A stretch of 64,000 nt of DNA, taken from NCBI GenBank assembly GCA_958299035.1, contig CATQJL010000001.1:75227594-75291593 (forward strand), written 5' to 3'. Position 1 is the stretch's first letter. Every line of letters starts with the position of its first letter. Position numbers and translations under genes: made by a program. Below are positions 36,831 to 49,477 of the stretch, piece after piece. The notes beneath the pieces are model-generated. The model did not search any database. It was not told where the DNA came from and saw only the letters and a list, made by a program, of their open reading frames with translations. This DNA comes from Cylicocyclus nassatus (lineage: Eukaryota; Nematoda; Chromadorea; Rhabditida; Strongylidae).

Positions 36831-37239
36831 AACAGGAGAAAAACCCTCAATGATAAAATTTTGAGGACGTTTTTACGTCTGTGCCCTTATTCACGTTTGA
36901 CATTATATCTTTGCTTTACTTGTGGCTGCATCGTTCTTCTGTATCTGAAGAGATAATCGTTTTTTTTGACATTTCAATGATCAGTGAATCAAAAAGTCAT
37001 TCATGGCACCGAAAATGGTTAGAAAGATCGCATCTGGAATCGGGCCAGCCGATTTATTGATTCAGGTGGTCAAACTTGTGATGCTGAGCTCTTGGATTTT
37101 TCTGTTGCGGACTTGATAACCAGCATCGGGACAGGAACAAAACGACCTGTGATCGACAAACTACTTTGTGTCCTGCTCGAGAAAATACCTTGACGGCACA
37201 TTGTGATCTAGAAGCAGAGAAATGTAGCCGAAGTATACT

Positions 37240-37810
37240 AATAGGTGGTATCCCAAGCCAAGCGAGTAGCTTCGTTTCATCAGCGATCACTGATGCGAGT
37301 GCCAGTTGGCTGATATAGCGTCGAGTAACGGGCGTACTCTACGATCGTCGAATTCAGTGTACCTTACATCAAAAGTATATTGCACAGTGGTACGAGCAGT
37401 AGCCCTGTACGAAGCAGAGTGTTGGCCAGTTACCAAGAAGCACGAGTAGATCCCGAGCCGATGGAAATGAACACTTGAAGCCGACGTGCGGCACATTCTC
37501 GGAGTTGCTCCGATCCAGATAAAGTGCGTGGAGCAAGGCTACGATGGTACGGTCACGTTTTACGAAGGACGATAATACATACAATAGCACAGCACTTCAT
37601 CTAGATCCACAGGAAAAAAGACCGCGCGACAGTTCGAAGCAACGCTGGTTGAACATCACTCGAAACGACCTGCAGATCGCAAACCTCACACCACAACAAG
37701 CAGCCAGTCGTGTAAAATCGAAACAAAAATCTAAGAACGCCGACTACCCCGCGGGACAATGGCGAGAATTAAGAAGAGAAAAGCCTTTAGTCGGAAAGCG
37801 TCGTTGGTAA
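37240..37810 (+). pseudogene. 3' end of an RTE-type non-LTR retrotransposon reverse transcriptase
   Basis: Frames on the + strand, joined by at least two frameshifts, read SWLI-RRVTGVLYDRRI, then SKVYCTVVRAVALYEAECWP with VTKKHE, then DNTYNSTALHLDPQEKRPRD and SSKQRWLNITRNDLQIANLT-PQQAASR, and finally GQWRELRREKP. This is the familiar C-terminal tail of RTE-like ORF2 proteins (YGAECW..., LRWYGHV..., A-LHLD-GKRPRGRPKQRWLD..., WR...KADP). The catalytic FADD region is not preserved upstream. The open piece 37544-37810 is part of this tail, not a host gene. Confidence 0.75.
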
Positions 37811-38104
37811 AGTTTTGGATGTGTTGAAAGTTGCAGACCCGTCAAACTGTATCGATTGAGAAAACCTAACCCGTCTCGTCCGAGACTGGATAAGGTTGTA
37901 TTTCCCTCACGATACTATTGGCGTCTTGCTCTGTCGAATTGTCAATTACCCAAAAGTAGTGGCTATTCTGACATACACCTTAGAAAGAGTATGACGGCAG
38001 AGGAAAGCCCGTAATTACGAACTTAGGCAACAAAGCTAGTGAACGTAGCAAAAACATGGCCACCAAGGAATGAGTGGTCTATCGTGACGAGTTAATTCAT
38101 GTTT

Positions 38105-38800
38105 TCAAGCTTCCAAGCTTCCTCGCAAAAGCTCGGGAAACTTGTAAAAAGCCAGGGTAGAATTGATTGTTTGAAAGTATTCGTCTTTAACCAACGTCAT
38201 CTTAAACAAAAACTGAATTCTGTGCATGTTTTTGTGTATAAACATAAACCAGCTTTAATTTTTATTGCTGAAACTGGTTGAATGTAAAAACACTTGATTT
38301 TGAGTTGTGAGTGGTATGTTTATATAGGTGGAGGTGTGTGCTGCCTGATAAAAGGTAATATAATATCTAGATGCACTGATATTGAGCTCTCTTTGCTGAC
38401 AGATGGGTTGATTGTTACCATCATCCTTCACGATCCTTACGTATTCATCGCGATACGTCCCCCACCTCTAGCAGGTGAAGATGATAAATCGATGAACGTG
38501 ATCAGTTCTTATGTATCCTTCTGATCATGATCTTACGTTAATTTCAGGTGTTTTCAATTTGCAAATCGACGGGAATCCTAATGAAAACTGTTAATAGTGC
38601 ATATTTGTCGATTTTAGACTATTTTCAACATAATGGTTTCGATCAATTCTCCCTCATCTACGCATAGTGACCATTTCCTTGATCTCCTCTCCTCTGACGC
38701 AAGAACTTCCAATGTTAGTGTTCCTCACCGCTCGGATGATGGATGGTGTTTTGAATGGAGAGGCTTGCGACCATGGGTTTGCATCTCTTCCCCTATCTGA
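38105..38800 (+). pseudogene. Endonuclease domain of a CR1-like non-LTR retrotransposon
   Basis: Broken + strand frames read VFNQRHLKQKLNSVHVFVYK, HKPALIFIAETG, then GGGVCCLIKGNIISRCTDIE, LSLLTDGLIVTIILHD and PPPLAGEDDKSMNVISSYVS, then FDHDLTLISGDFNLQID and FDQFSL. This is the apurinic-type endonuclease layout of CR1/Jockey-like elements: N-A-R-S-L-x-N-K, I-x-x-T-E-T-W, GGGV, Y-R-P-P, and GDFN. The Trp after AET and the Tyr before RPP are lost. The reverse transcriptase follows from 39110. Confidence 0.75.
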
Positions 38801-39109
38801 TTTTTTTCAGATTTGATTACTTAGCATTGAACAAATTCTTTTTCTAAAGTTCATTTGGCTTGCATGGTTTGACTATTATGACTCATGTTCAGAAATTTAC
38901 CTCAGATTTTGCAAGGTAATCTATTCTGCCCTCAAAAGATCTGTTACCATGAAACAACCGAATGACAACCGCTTACATAAAATTAGCTCCTCACATAGAT
39001 GCACTCGACATGCAAAATTGCCGTCTATTTGACAGATTGCGTGATCCGTTGCACAGTATCATGTACAAGAAAGCGTCGTTTCATGATATTGAATCCACAT
39101 GCAAGAGTT

Positions 39110-40810
39110 TCTAGCCAACCATCATCTTCTCGAAGTTTACATCGATATGGCAGCTAAAACGAAAGCCGGTGCCACTCTTCCTACTAACGAACACCATTCT
39201 GGATCTACTTATTTTGATGATGTTGATAAAACCAGGGTTCTTGGTGCTTAATTTGCTAATGTTTTCAATCAGAATAATGAGTACGAATTTCGGCCCCAAA
39301 TAGCTCTGTGTCCGAGAATCATTGCATTACAGTGCACTTTAAACCATCTAAGGTAAGTTGAAGCAGCTAAAGTGTCACATAAACTTAAGATGGCATCCCT
39401 CAAATTGCTTATAAAACATGCTCAGCTGCTTTATGTGTCCCACTGGCACATATTTTCAACATTTTTATGATGTTGGGTGAGGTATCAAAATTATGTGCCC
39501 TGGTCACTGCCATCCCAAAGATACGACCCATCAATCTCTCTTACCAGCATCGCTAAATTTGTGGAAAATATAGGGGGTAGGTTGACTCAATAAATTACAT
39601 CTGATCCCAGTTGAGTAACAAGGCTTTATCAATCTTCCACCGCGACAAATATTGTTGATAGTACCTAAGATTGGATTCTACCTTTGAGTCACAAAAGTCG
39701 ATAGATGTGCCCTATATTGATCTGCCCAAAGCGCTCGATGAGGTCTCCTCTTTGAACTTGTCATCAAGCTAAAGGTCATTGGTATTGATGGTCCCCTGTT
39801 TGACTGATTTTTTCTTAACCGGATAACCGCTTTATGAGAGTTAAAATCCGAATTTTTCGGATGCATATCCCATATGAGCGGTGTTCCCAAAAAAGGAGTT
39901 CTTTGGCCTCTTTTTTTCTGATATATACTCTTGATCTGCCCAGTATACTCCGAACGTCCAAAACATCGAGCACAATTATACGCAAATGATATAAAGATAT
40001 ACGGTATATAAAGTTGTGACAATTGTTGAGAGATACAATCGGCATTACAAGAGTCGCTTATAACTTGGTCATTTGAGCTGGTAACTGAAATCTATCAGTG
40101 ACTCTGAATAGAAGTTATGTTTTATATGTGGGTGACCATTTTGCAGGCACTTATCTGGTGGATGGAACTGTTCTGAGAATGCGTTGCTCACCTAGGGGTC
40201 TAGGAATCATTGTTGATCCGAAGCTCAGGTTACCTGAGCAAATTGATGCTATTATTGAAAGAGCTCATACTTTCTTATTCGCACTTCTCCTAAGTTAAAG
40301 ATTAACACATTGACGACCATGCAGATTTTTATGTCTGCCCCCTGAGACCAAGGCCTTTCACAGACCAGCCACATTTTCGAACTATATTTACGCATACTGC
40401 CATCTACAGTACATCTACATCTGAAAGGCTGATAAGAATGGTAGAGGTCATCTTTAGATTCAGTGCAAGAGAAGGCTTATGTAGTGAGCTTTCCCCAAGG
40501 CAGTAGTCATGTGTGTCAAGCCGTCGTCAATGTGTTAACACACTACCTTTGACGAGACAAGTTTCTTGTTCTTTCTCACCTGAAATATTGTTTCCAGTTG
40601 TGGAATCCCAATCAAAGAAATGATATTGATAAGCTTGAAAAAATGCAAAAACTTTCACACTTTTGCAGAAGAATCTCTCTAGTAACGCCCCTCCTGCTTA
40701 TGAAATGGACTAAAAAACCTAATAACGCCTCTTTTTTCATCGTGATATCTCTGATCTTATTAGATTGCCAAAAAAATAAAATCTTTTTGGCACAAAAATC
40801 TTCATAAAAA
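39110..40810 (+). pseudogene. Reverse transcriptase domain of the same CR1-like element, split by a MITE
   Basis: Fragments in order include TRVLGA and ANVFNQNNEYEF, IAYKTCSAALCVPLAHIFNI with LVTAIPKIRPINLS (palm entry), a region near 39830-39920 matching the FSDAYPI...GVPQG site, LYANDI in place of the catalytic YADD near 39980, LGIIVDPKLRLPEQIDAIIE with RAHTFLFALL, and then after the MITE FQLWNPNQRNDIDKLEKMQK. Many stops and frameshifts interrupt it. Orientation and order match the endonuclease at 38105, so this is one dead element of about 2.7 kb. Confidence 0.75.
40302..40538. mobile_element. piggyBac-like MITE inside the CR1-like element
   Basis: TTAA at 40302-40305 and 40535-40538 bounds a 229-bp insert whose ends are inverted: CACATTGACGAC at the left and GTCGTCAATGTG at the right. 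Joining the flanks restores the run of the retrotransposon coding sequence from PKLKINT to the segment before FQLWNPNQ. TTAA targets are the mark of piggyBac-type elements. Confidence 0.8.
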
Positions 40811-41459
40811 CTTTCCCAGTCGTTCTTTATTCATGATATTTTGTGGATAAGTAGTTTAAGTTTCTTCTATGATACGTCGACATAGAGTTTTAAATTATCA
40901 GTAAGGGACAGTCATGCTCCAACATGGCTATTTCAGCTCAAATCTGCAACTTCCAAAGTTTCGTTTTCATGCTCTAATGAATGTAGAGAACAGCAATTTG
41001 GTATTCGGATACAGACAAGTTTTCCCTAGTTAGCGACTATCAGTAAAATTTGTGATCTGCCGTTTCAAAATCCTTTGACCCAAAAAACCAAATTTTGGCT
41101 TATTTGGGCATCAGAGAAAAATGGAATTTCTCACTTCTTTGTGGATTTCGTCATTGCAAAATAAATTCTTCTTGAATACATTTTATGTCGCAACTCTTTT
41201 TTGAAGTGCTCTTTCCAGCGGTACTGAATACTGGACAAAAATGTCTGCAGCACCTGTGGGAGCCGCAAAACCAATCGAAATCATTTATTAGTCAACCTTA
41301 TATTTTTTATCAAATGCTTAGAGGGGAAACTAGACAAAAAAGTAAATACTGGATTTTTAGGCCATTCAATCAGAGATTGAGGTGCTAATCTTCATCACGT
41401 CAGATTATGAGATACAATAAGGATAAACTGTATAATAACATCTTTTGTAGGATTGTACG

Positions 41460-41940
41460 CTGGTTTCAGCTAGCCAAGGACTTGATTGATTCGCGCTGTG
41501 CAGGATCTTCAAAAGCAGAGTCCGGGCAAAACCCACCCATCCAAATTAGCATATAGTTGTGAAGCGGGCCCCATGAGTATCCGATCTGCGTTGGTCTGAT
41601 CCTTTGGCGTAGCCTCTAAAAAAGATACGAGCATGCGATACGTATCACAAACCTCTCCCTGAGGACGTGTGCTCAAGCATCTATCGATCTTGGATTGCAA
41701 CCGCATCCATGCAGTAGCAGCTCCTCCAGGTGGCTAGCCGGGGGATAAGCAACTCGTCCGTGCCCTCAAAACAGGGCCCCCAGGAGTTGGGTTTGAAAGC
41801 TTTGGACGATATGAACTTTATAAGTGTAACCAGGGCCACGGAAAGACCCTAGAACGACGAAAACATAGGAGGCGAAATTTTGCCCAGATGCTACCTTTAA
41901 GGACTAAGTCAGGGCCCAGCGGGGGTGGCGCTTAATGCAC
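41460..41940 (+). repeat. Possible 5' region of an RTE-like retrotransposon
   Basis: This GC-richer block (CAGCTCCTCCAGGTGGCTAG, AAAACAGGGCCCCCAGGAG, GGCCACGGAAAGACCC) stands out from its surroundings. It reads like a retrotransposon leader rather than host sequence. It is not assigned by any protein motif. Confidence 0.3.
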
Positions 41941-42587
41941 ATATCATTCTTTATTCATCATTCCTTTTTGATGCTACTGTCCTATGAACTTAGATTCCTG
42001 CAATGTGAAGATTCTGTGCTCCGATCGCTAGCCTGCCCGCGGGCGGGAATTCAAATCGCAATTCTTGTAAGAGGAAAATAACAAAATAGGCTCGTTTTCA
42101 ATGCACAAGTAACGATATGGCACCAAATTTGCTGCGTAGTTGGAGGACCATGAGCACAAAAAAAGTATGAAGAATCATGAGAAACTTATGTGAATTTATA
42201 AAATGGTAAGTGTTTTCCGAAATTAGGTGGCTTCCGCGCCACCTGGGAGCCACCTGGGGTGGCTCCCTGCTTCCCTTCACATAATTTCCCGGATTTCTTC
42301 ACATAAATGTGGACTGAGTCGAGAGTATTACTATATGTTCAAATCCGCTTCCAAAACCACCAAGGCACCGCTTCGATACAGCCCCAAATAAGGTTCACAG
42401 CGTTATGATCGGCCTCGAAAAGCGCGCTCTAATCGCAATCGGTTATTGTAAATTGTAAAGTTTCGCAGCTGATTAATAAATGGTAGTATCTTAGATATAT
42501 AAACGTCAAAGTTTGTGCAAATATTGACCCTATGCTTTTTTATAGATTCCTTTGCTTATGAACCCATTGAACTGAAACCTTGATGAC

Positions 42588-42783
42588 CCGGGCTGGACCA
42601 GGAAAGCCAGGTAGTACTACTATAATAAGCGCTGAGGCCGCCCATCTTATTATTTGTGTATATCTGTTTGTCAGGGACTTACGGGGGTCAAAAATAGGGT
42701 CAAAGGGGAAGTCGTAAGAAATTTTGGCTTCAAAGGGGATATCGTTTTCAAAATTCTGAAATGCCACCTCCTGCCGGGCCCTG
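42588..42783 (-). mobile_element. hAT-type MITE, GGCTCGGCAC family, copy 3
   Basis: On the - strand it starts CAGGGCCCGGCAGGAGGTGG, matching CAGGGCTCGGCACGAGGTGG at 10302. It continues AAAACGATATCCCC and AGTCCCTGAC-like segments. The far end is diverged (near CCGGGCTGG) and no TSD is visible. Confidence 0.55.
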
Positions 42784-43172
42784 GACTAAGTTCATCCTTT
42801 TTTAAATAAGACAAATCACTCTACCTTTTTAAGTATTTTTTCAGCTTAGATTTTGTCAAATTCAATCAATTCTCGCATAGTATTTCTTGATTTGCATTTG
42901 GAATTATGCTGATATCGCTATGCAAACAAGCTTGTTGTAAAGGAAAAAGTGGAACATGATGCACTATAGTAGATCTCACTTATATCCGGTCATTTTCATG
43001 TTTAGGGTGATTCTGCCTTCCTTTTTTGCTTTGATGCTCGATTGACAAAAACTTGACTATTGTTGATCACTTGTTTTATCTCACACATTCTATTTTTGAC
43101 TGCTCTTGATGCGGTATTTAGGATGAGCTCAGTGAATTAAGCGAGGCACGCATGGTTTGGCCTATTGCCTTA

Positions 43173-43382
43173 CGGGGGCATAATTCACGCGATTTCAGTC
43201 GCGACGCAATTTGGCAATATTCCAACTGTCCGTAACTTACTGTAAGCACATTTCAAATGCACAGAAGATAGGGCATTTTATCAACCCACGTAAGTTATGC
43301 ACAGTATGCATGTGCAGTTTGCGAATGTCGGAACTACAGACTTTTGGCGAATTGCCAAATCGCGTGACGTATGCCCGGCCCT
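43173..43382. repeat. Reference copy of the GGGCATAC-ended MITE-like family
   Basis: It starts GGGGGCATAATTCACGCGAT and ends ATCGCGTGACGTATGCCCGG, inverted ends of about 20 bp, with a second inverted pair inside (ATTTGGCAATATTCC and GCGAATTGCCAAAT). It is 210 bp and non-coding. Relatives lie at 20803, 51295, 52966 and 54575. Confidence 0.65.
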
Positions 43383-43546
43383 CTAGCCTCACCCTTATAT
43401 CAAATTCTGGTTAAGAAGTGGAAAATGATATTGAGAGTGACCGCTTGCAGCATGTTTTCGAATAAGCCTACTCTTTACTTTCCTCTTATTGAATGCGTTT
43501 GTCAGTTGTGATATTTATAACAGATACATCACCATCTGGCAATGTA

Positions 43547-44555
43547 TTAGGTCATTCCGAAAGTAATTTCGCTTTTTTCAAACCGGCGCCCATCTGAAGG
43601 AACAAAGGTTTCTAAGAGATCTTGGTAGCATTCAAAACAGCATTTCATTCTCTTTCTAATGGTTATGAAATTGTTGCAAAACAATCAATGAGCTTTCAGA
43701 AGATAACCAAAATCTGCGACCCATGCTTTTTGAGATAGTCAAGTTTCACAATTTTTTAGAACCTTCATATCAATTCTCAGAAGAAGTTCAGGTGAAGGTT
43801 CGATAGAGCAAACCTCATAGAATACAGTACAACTTTTTTCTCTTTTCCATAGCTTGTCATACATTTTAAACAGAATCTTAACTGATGCTACCGATCTCCA
43901 TACTTGGACAGCTAAATCCCAGTAGAACATCAAAACTTGAGCAGCTCGGGTGTCATACGATGCAGCTTTTTTCCTCTTTCTAACGGGTGTTTTTGTTTCC
44001 GATTCAATTAGTTTCCGGGATAAAATCATCTTAACTCATTTTTTAGCGAGCCCCAAGCTGTACCCGAAAAACAGAAATTTGATATTTCGAACCCGTAAAC
44101 CCTCACTTGCTTTGTAAAATTAATGCTAACTCATAGTACCATCTTGGTAGTCTCAAATTCCGAAAAATCATGATGTTTGATGCGATTGTGGTTGAAGTGG
44201 GCCCGCCAAAATTCGATGGTTCTGTCAATCTTTTAAAAAATTACGGCGAGATAGGGGAAGAGAAAAAAGTAGTACTGTGTTCTATGGGTTTATTCTATCG
44301 AATCATTACTTGCAATCCTTCTGAGGATTGATATGAAAGTTTTAAAAAATTGTGAAACTTGATTATCTCACAAAGCATAGGTCGCAGATTTTGGTTATTT
44401 TCTGAAAGCTCATTGATTGTTTTGCAACAGTTCCATAACTTTTAGAAAGAGAATGAATTTTTGCATCGAATGCCTCCAAGATCTCCTAGAAACCTTTGTT
44501 CCATCAGATGTGGCGCCCGTTTGAAAAAAGCGAAATTACTTTCGGAATGGCCTAA
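43547..44555. mobile_element. Mariner-like foldback element, copy 3
   Basis: The left end is TTAGGTCATTCCGAAAGT and the right end (inverted) TTAGGCCATTCCGAAAGT, with TA on both sides. It is 1009 bp. The core is in the opposite orientation to the copy at 28034. The - strand frame 43739-44029 (96 codons) reads VRKRKKAASYDTRAAQVLMF then YWDLAVQVWRSVASVKILFK, the counterpart of the frame at 28565. Confidence 0.8.
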
Positions 44556-44557
44556 TA

Positions 44558-45450
44558 TAATCATTAATACAGCTCAGCTCAGTAAAGGTAGCAAATTTTG
44601 GATGCTAAATTTCTATTTCATCTCATGTTAGTTTGGTAGTATCAACTCTTTCTGGACTTGTTAGTCACTATTGACCAAGTCCTTCATTTTTATTGTGCTG
44701 CGTTTTTTCATACTTCTTGTGACTATTATTAAGACAAGTCAATTTAGTTCACTCTTCTGGCGCTTTTTTAGAACTATCCAGTGAGCGAATCCTCATTGAA
44801 TTTCTGTGTATCAGAAGAATTTCAAAAAAGACTTTTTATTGTATGCTTTCCAATATGCTAGCGACTCCAAGAAGCAGGACCGAGATATGCCAAAGAAGAC
44901 CATGGCCAGTTGTAATTACTGAGCGAAATCATGCGTGCAAAACTAAATGACGGACGTAATAAAATAACGAAGAGCAAAGAGATAGAAGCAATCCGAGACA
45001 AACGCCCCTAACTCACCTGAGCATGGCGTTTGCTGAGGAAATGTTACATAGCAGCATCAATCACCTACTTCACAAAAGCAAAATCGGACCTTTAAATCTG
45101 TCAAAGTTAACAACGATCACGATACTTTATGCGATTTACAATTTGCAGCCAGAAAATTAGATTGCCTTCTTTTAAGCTTGCTTGCAACAGGGAACAAAAG
45201 AGAAGGTAAGAATAAGTAGCAACATTGACAAGTAAATAACATGTATATGCTAAAGTACAATGTGACCCCGTAACAATTATACGAGCGTTGTTAACCAAAT
45301 CATCCCCAATGCCGAATTAATCCACTCGTCCAGCGCAACTATGATTTTTTCACAGGTTATTGGAAAATAATTCCCAGACGTAACGTTGTCCAGGGGATGT
45401 GACATTGAACCGCGATTGAGACCGACAGCAACTTGCGTCCTTATTTAGAT
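44558..45450. other. No gene recognised
   Basis: No motif or element end is visible. The right part may belong to the Harbinger remnant that begins near 45455. Confidence 0.4.
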
Positions 45451-45454
45451 GTCA

Positions 45455-46620
45455 ATGTTGTAGAGGATGACGCAGGTCTTCATGACCTTTTGCAGTTCTG
45501 GAGGCTGGTGGGTGATGCTGTGCGGTATGCAAAAAGCAGTTTCAGCGCCCCTGACGCCTGCTCGACACTCATCGAGCTTTGGCTCACCTGTTAGACCTCC
45601 TCTTTTTGACGTCATTCTCTAAAGCGCTCCATACACTGCTAGAATGATAGGCCTTCATCGAACTTGGCAGCTGCTCGCGAATGCTGCCATGTATGAGACG
45701 TGGTGTCTGCCCGGGATTCCGCAGTTGATGTACATAAAGCGACCCTGGCATCCATTACCGCAATCATGTTGACTGCCCATCATGCTTTCCGAAAGTGCTA
45801 ATGGTTGACGAAGTTGATGGGTCGCTGGCCGGATAAGACATCCATCAACGCAACCAATGATATTGAATATGAACTTTGTCCATTGTTTAGGAATTGCATT
45901 GAACTTGCTTGTGAATCTCAAATTCGAATTCTCGAAAGCTTCGAAAGCACTAGCGTCCAACGACCAGAAGCGCAGGGGGCTTCTATTGTGAGATGACTAA
46001 AAGTGACCACTAGCCGGGTGACCACATCACTCGCTGAATTCTGGCACACTCCGAAACAGTCACCTATCAATTTTGATGACTGTTGGCCAGCTAGCGGAGT
46101 GTGACGATGACCTGAAGCCAATACAGAGTAATTGGGTTACCTTCATGGAAAGATGCTCAAACCTGGTTCTCTTTGCCTCCGGTCCGGCATCCTCCAGCAG
46201 AGTTCGACCATTCCATCCTCCCGATCTTCTTAATTCTCTGCGTAGTTTACTAGTTCGCATAGAATTTTTAAAAAAATGAATTGAAAATAAGATTTAATCG
46301 TATGGCCACTAAACAGATTATTTGATGTCGATTTCATTGATGTTTTAAAATCAACAATCGTTACAATAAGCTTATTTGCATCTTTGAAGGTATTACGGAA
46401 AGTGGTATAATGGATAAGCACACTGAGTAACCTACCGTTAGCGAAATCTGAAACGATTCGTGGAATTTGGCGTCCTACTATGTTCAAGCGGGCATTTCTG
46501 TGTACCTGGAGATGCACGGGGCCGAACTGAGTCGATTGATGCCCTTGGATCAAAAATTCGTCCACTCTGAAGCGAAATGCGGCCACGCTCCGGTGATATC
46601 ACATTAATCGGGCGACTGTG
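45455..46620 (-). pseudogene. PIF/Harbinger transposase remnant, copy 2
   Basis: Frames on the - strand, in order, are RVDEFLIQGHQSTQFGPVHL (N-terminal part), GDCFGVCQNSASDVVTRLV (the helix-turn-helix-like segment typical of the family), WTKFIFNIIGCVDGCLIRP (first catalytic Asp in the V-D-G-x-x-I box), and GRFMYINCGIPGRHHVSYMA. In the last one the expected second catalytic Asp (G-x-x-H-D) is replaced by Val. Several stops and frameshifts are present and the segments are in different frames. The length and order fit a HARBI1-type protein, which is inactive here. It is a close relative of the remnant at 1-810. Confidence 0.75.
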
Positions 46621-46829
46621 CGTCGTTTTTTCAAAAAACAGGAGCGGTAGCGTATGACGCGTTACTATATTAATCAATAGCAGTATCGTGAACGGAAGAT
46701 CCTAATGTGTTGGCATGTGATTTTTCGGAGCAACAGAAGTTTAAAAGAAATTGTGGTGCTAAAAAAAACTAAAAATCTACTGACATTATGTAAAGTCTTC
46801 AATGTCCCTGAAAGATTCCTGTGCAAACT

Positions 46830-47045
46830 GCATTCAAAGGTTATTCCACGAGCTTAGGAATTTGAGCAATTATGAGAGAATTTCTATGCTTACCATAGTC
46901 GCTTAGCTATGCTTCAAACAAGCTTTCTGGTCTCTATTTCATGTATCGTTTTACAGATAAATGCATCACATTAATTTAGTGCCGGATTCAAGACAGGCAG
47001 AATTTGAGGCATTTAAGTATGCCACCACGCTTGCAACTGTAGGCT
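46830..47045 (+). repeat. Dispersed repeat shared with 3515-3715
   Basis: It contains CTTACCATAGTCGCTTAGCT and ATGCTTCAAACAAGC, as at 3515-3715, and sits 0.2 kb beyond the 5' side of the Harbinger remnant. Confidence 0.5.
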
Positions 47046-48626
47046 TTTAGATTGGCTGTTGAGTTTGACTAGCACAATGTAGCATAGAAGCGGAAGTGCG
47101 TGGACGAAAAATCTATGGCTCAAAGCTGGTGGCAAATTTTGCGCCCCCGCAGGACAGTCTTTGATAGCTGCCGTTATCGAGAAAAATTGATGGCAACCCC
47201 TACGAAGGATATCGCCAAGCAAACAAATGGATAAAATAAAATAAAATAAAACTATCATATTTTGACGAGGATATCACGAAAAAACGGAAATGTTGGAACA
47301 TAAAGCAAATGAAACAAATCAAGAAATCTTCGTTTGAAGCAGTTTCTGAAAGAAAAGTAAGCAAGCCCCGAAAGAAGAAGAAATCCTGCTTTTTTGCTTT
47401 TCTCGCCGCAATCAGTTGTTCATTGATCCCCTTCCATTTAGCAATTGTGCAATTTTGGGAATTTTGCACCGCAGTAGTACGTCAACTAAATTTTCCGTAA
47501 GTTACTCACGAGCAACGTACGGTAATTTGTCTGATTTTTTTCTTTTGCCCACTATCTCTCTCGGTTCAGCCTAAAATCAACCTCGGATAAGTGACATTCT
47601 GGTCAACTGACTGTGACACCTGACCGGACAGTCTTCTGACTGTTGAACTGACTATCCTAAAGCACGAGAAGGTGAGCGGGATTAGGTTCACCCGAGGAAG
47701 TTTTTCAGAGTGACTAATCCTAGGTTCCCTGAGATGAATCGGGATTTACTACAGACCCATCTTTGTAATTCGAATGAAAGTAGTAACTCAACATTTCTAA
47801 TAATAGATACACGTTTTCATGCTTGAGGAACAGTGAGATTCTATAACACAGTTTCAATAGTAATTATCTATTGGCTAGCTAGAAAAAGCTTCGATAGACG
47901 GCACCTCAACTACTGTACTGAGTTCGTAGCGAAAGGAGATCTAGATGAGAGTCCCTAGCTAGAAAAAATCTTGCAAATTTTTTTGTATCGTTCTTACTGT
48001 TTCATTTATTGCAGGGCTTATGACTCACTCCTCGTCACTAACAATGAGATAAAATTACTTAACCGGCTGTCATGACAAATACGATCTTCGAACTTTTCAA
48101 GTTTGATTTTTGCTTCAAGTATAGCAAACATGACAGAATACGCACCTTATAAGTTACTATGAATCGAATAAAACATCCGAAGAGAAACCGTAGATCCTAC
48201 ACTTTGAACAAATATGCTGAAGCAATATCTACAAATTCATTTGAATAACTTTTTTCTTCGTTTTAAATCTGGACAAATCAGCTTATTATTTCAATAAACC
48301 ACTGACTCAAAGGTTCTTTATTGCCTATGCAGTTTAGAATGGGCATATGATCCAAACAAAAGCATCTGTTCTGTGCAGCTATTACAAGTAGCAATTTTGG
48401 AATTTTTATCTGCAGCACAAGCACAAAAGGATAATCGCTGCAGCCATGCTAGCATTAATAGTCAATATTTTTGGTACCCTTTGAAGCAGACGAGCTCGAT
48501 TGCGATTACGAATGGTTGCATATTTGCGCAGAGTGCAAGTCAACACTCATGAGTTACTTCTACAAAGATTGTTACATAGAGAAAATGCAGAAGTTCAAAA
48601 GTACTACTCCTGTTCCAATATTCTAT
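47046..48626. other. No gene recognised
   Basis: Short AAAAT tandem repeats lie near 47230-47250. Nothing else can be assigned. Confidence 0.4.
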
Positions 48627-48628
48627 TA

Positions 48629-49477
48629 GGGTGATCGGTAAAAAATGGGGCACCTAGAGAATAATTGTAGATTTCTCAAAAAAGAAAAGTGGTTAAACTT
48701 CTCAATTTTCATAGATGTTAGAATAAATTATTCTCTTTCAGAAAATACCTATATAAGGTCATTTACCTACGTAATTTTTATAGTGGCTGAAATACAAAGT
48801 TAGTCACTTTAATTATAAACTTTGGGCGGTATCTGCGCAGTGAAGCATGTGAGACCAATTAAAGTACCACTGCTGGGTGGGTGGTGGGACAGTCACCAAA
48901 CCCACGACGGCTCGGTGGCCTCAACTTTTAAAGTCAGGAGATATGACCCTTAACAGCTTTGAGAACAAAGATACGCGTTATTCAATTCTTTGCAGGTGAA
49001 CGCATGTTTTTTAGGTACCTTCTGATAGAGCTTTTTTACGCTCCTTCCATCCATATGCAGATTACCTCAGATTTTCTCTATCTTCGGAAAATATAAGGCA
49101 AAACATGATTTTTTGGTTTTTTATTGCTCAAAATCGCGATTCTTCAGGTACTTCTTATTTTGTCCAGAAATAGAAAGAAATCCTGTACGTTTAATATATT
49201 ATTTGAAAGAGCATGAAGAGCTCTTTCGAATGGTATGTCAATTGCTTTACGACTTCACGGTATAGCTGCGCAAGATTGAGAATTGTTCCAAAAACCCTGT
49301 CTGAGTTCTTCACGGCGCCACGCGTACGGTTATGAGAGAAAAGCGGTAACGTTGCCAGAATAATAGGCGAAGGTCGGTTATGTGAGCGACGTTTGAGTTG
49401 CAGCCTGCTTGCTGTTGGTGAGAACAGATCTCAAAATGTAATAAAAATCAAGCTGTCCCATTTTTTACCGATCACCC
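48629..49477. mobile_element. Tc1/mariner-type MITE, 849 bp
   Basis: The ends are perfect inverted repeats over at least 20 bp (GGGTGATCGGTAAAAAATGG at the left, its inverse at the right), each bordered by TA (48627-48628 and 49478-49479). The interior is not palindromic and carries no transposase frame. Confidence 0.85.
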
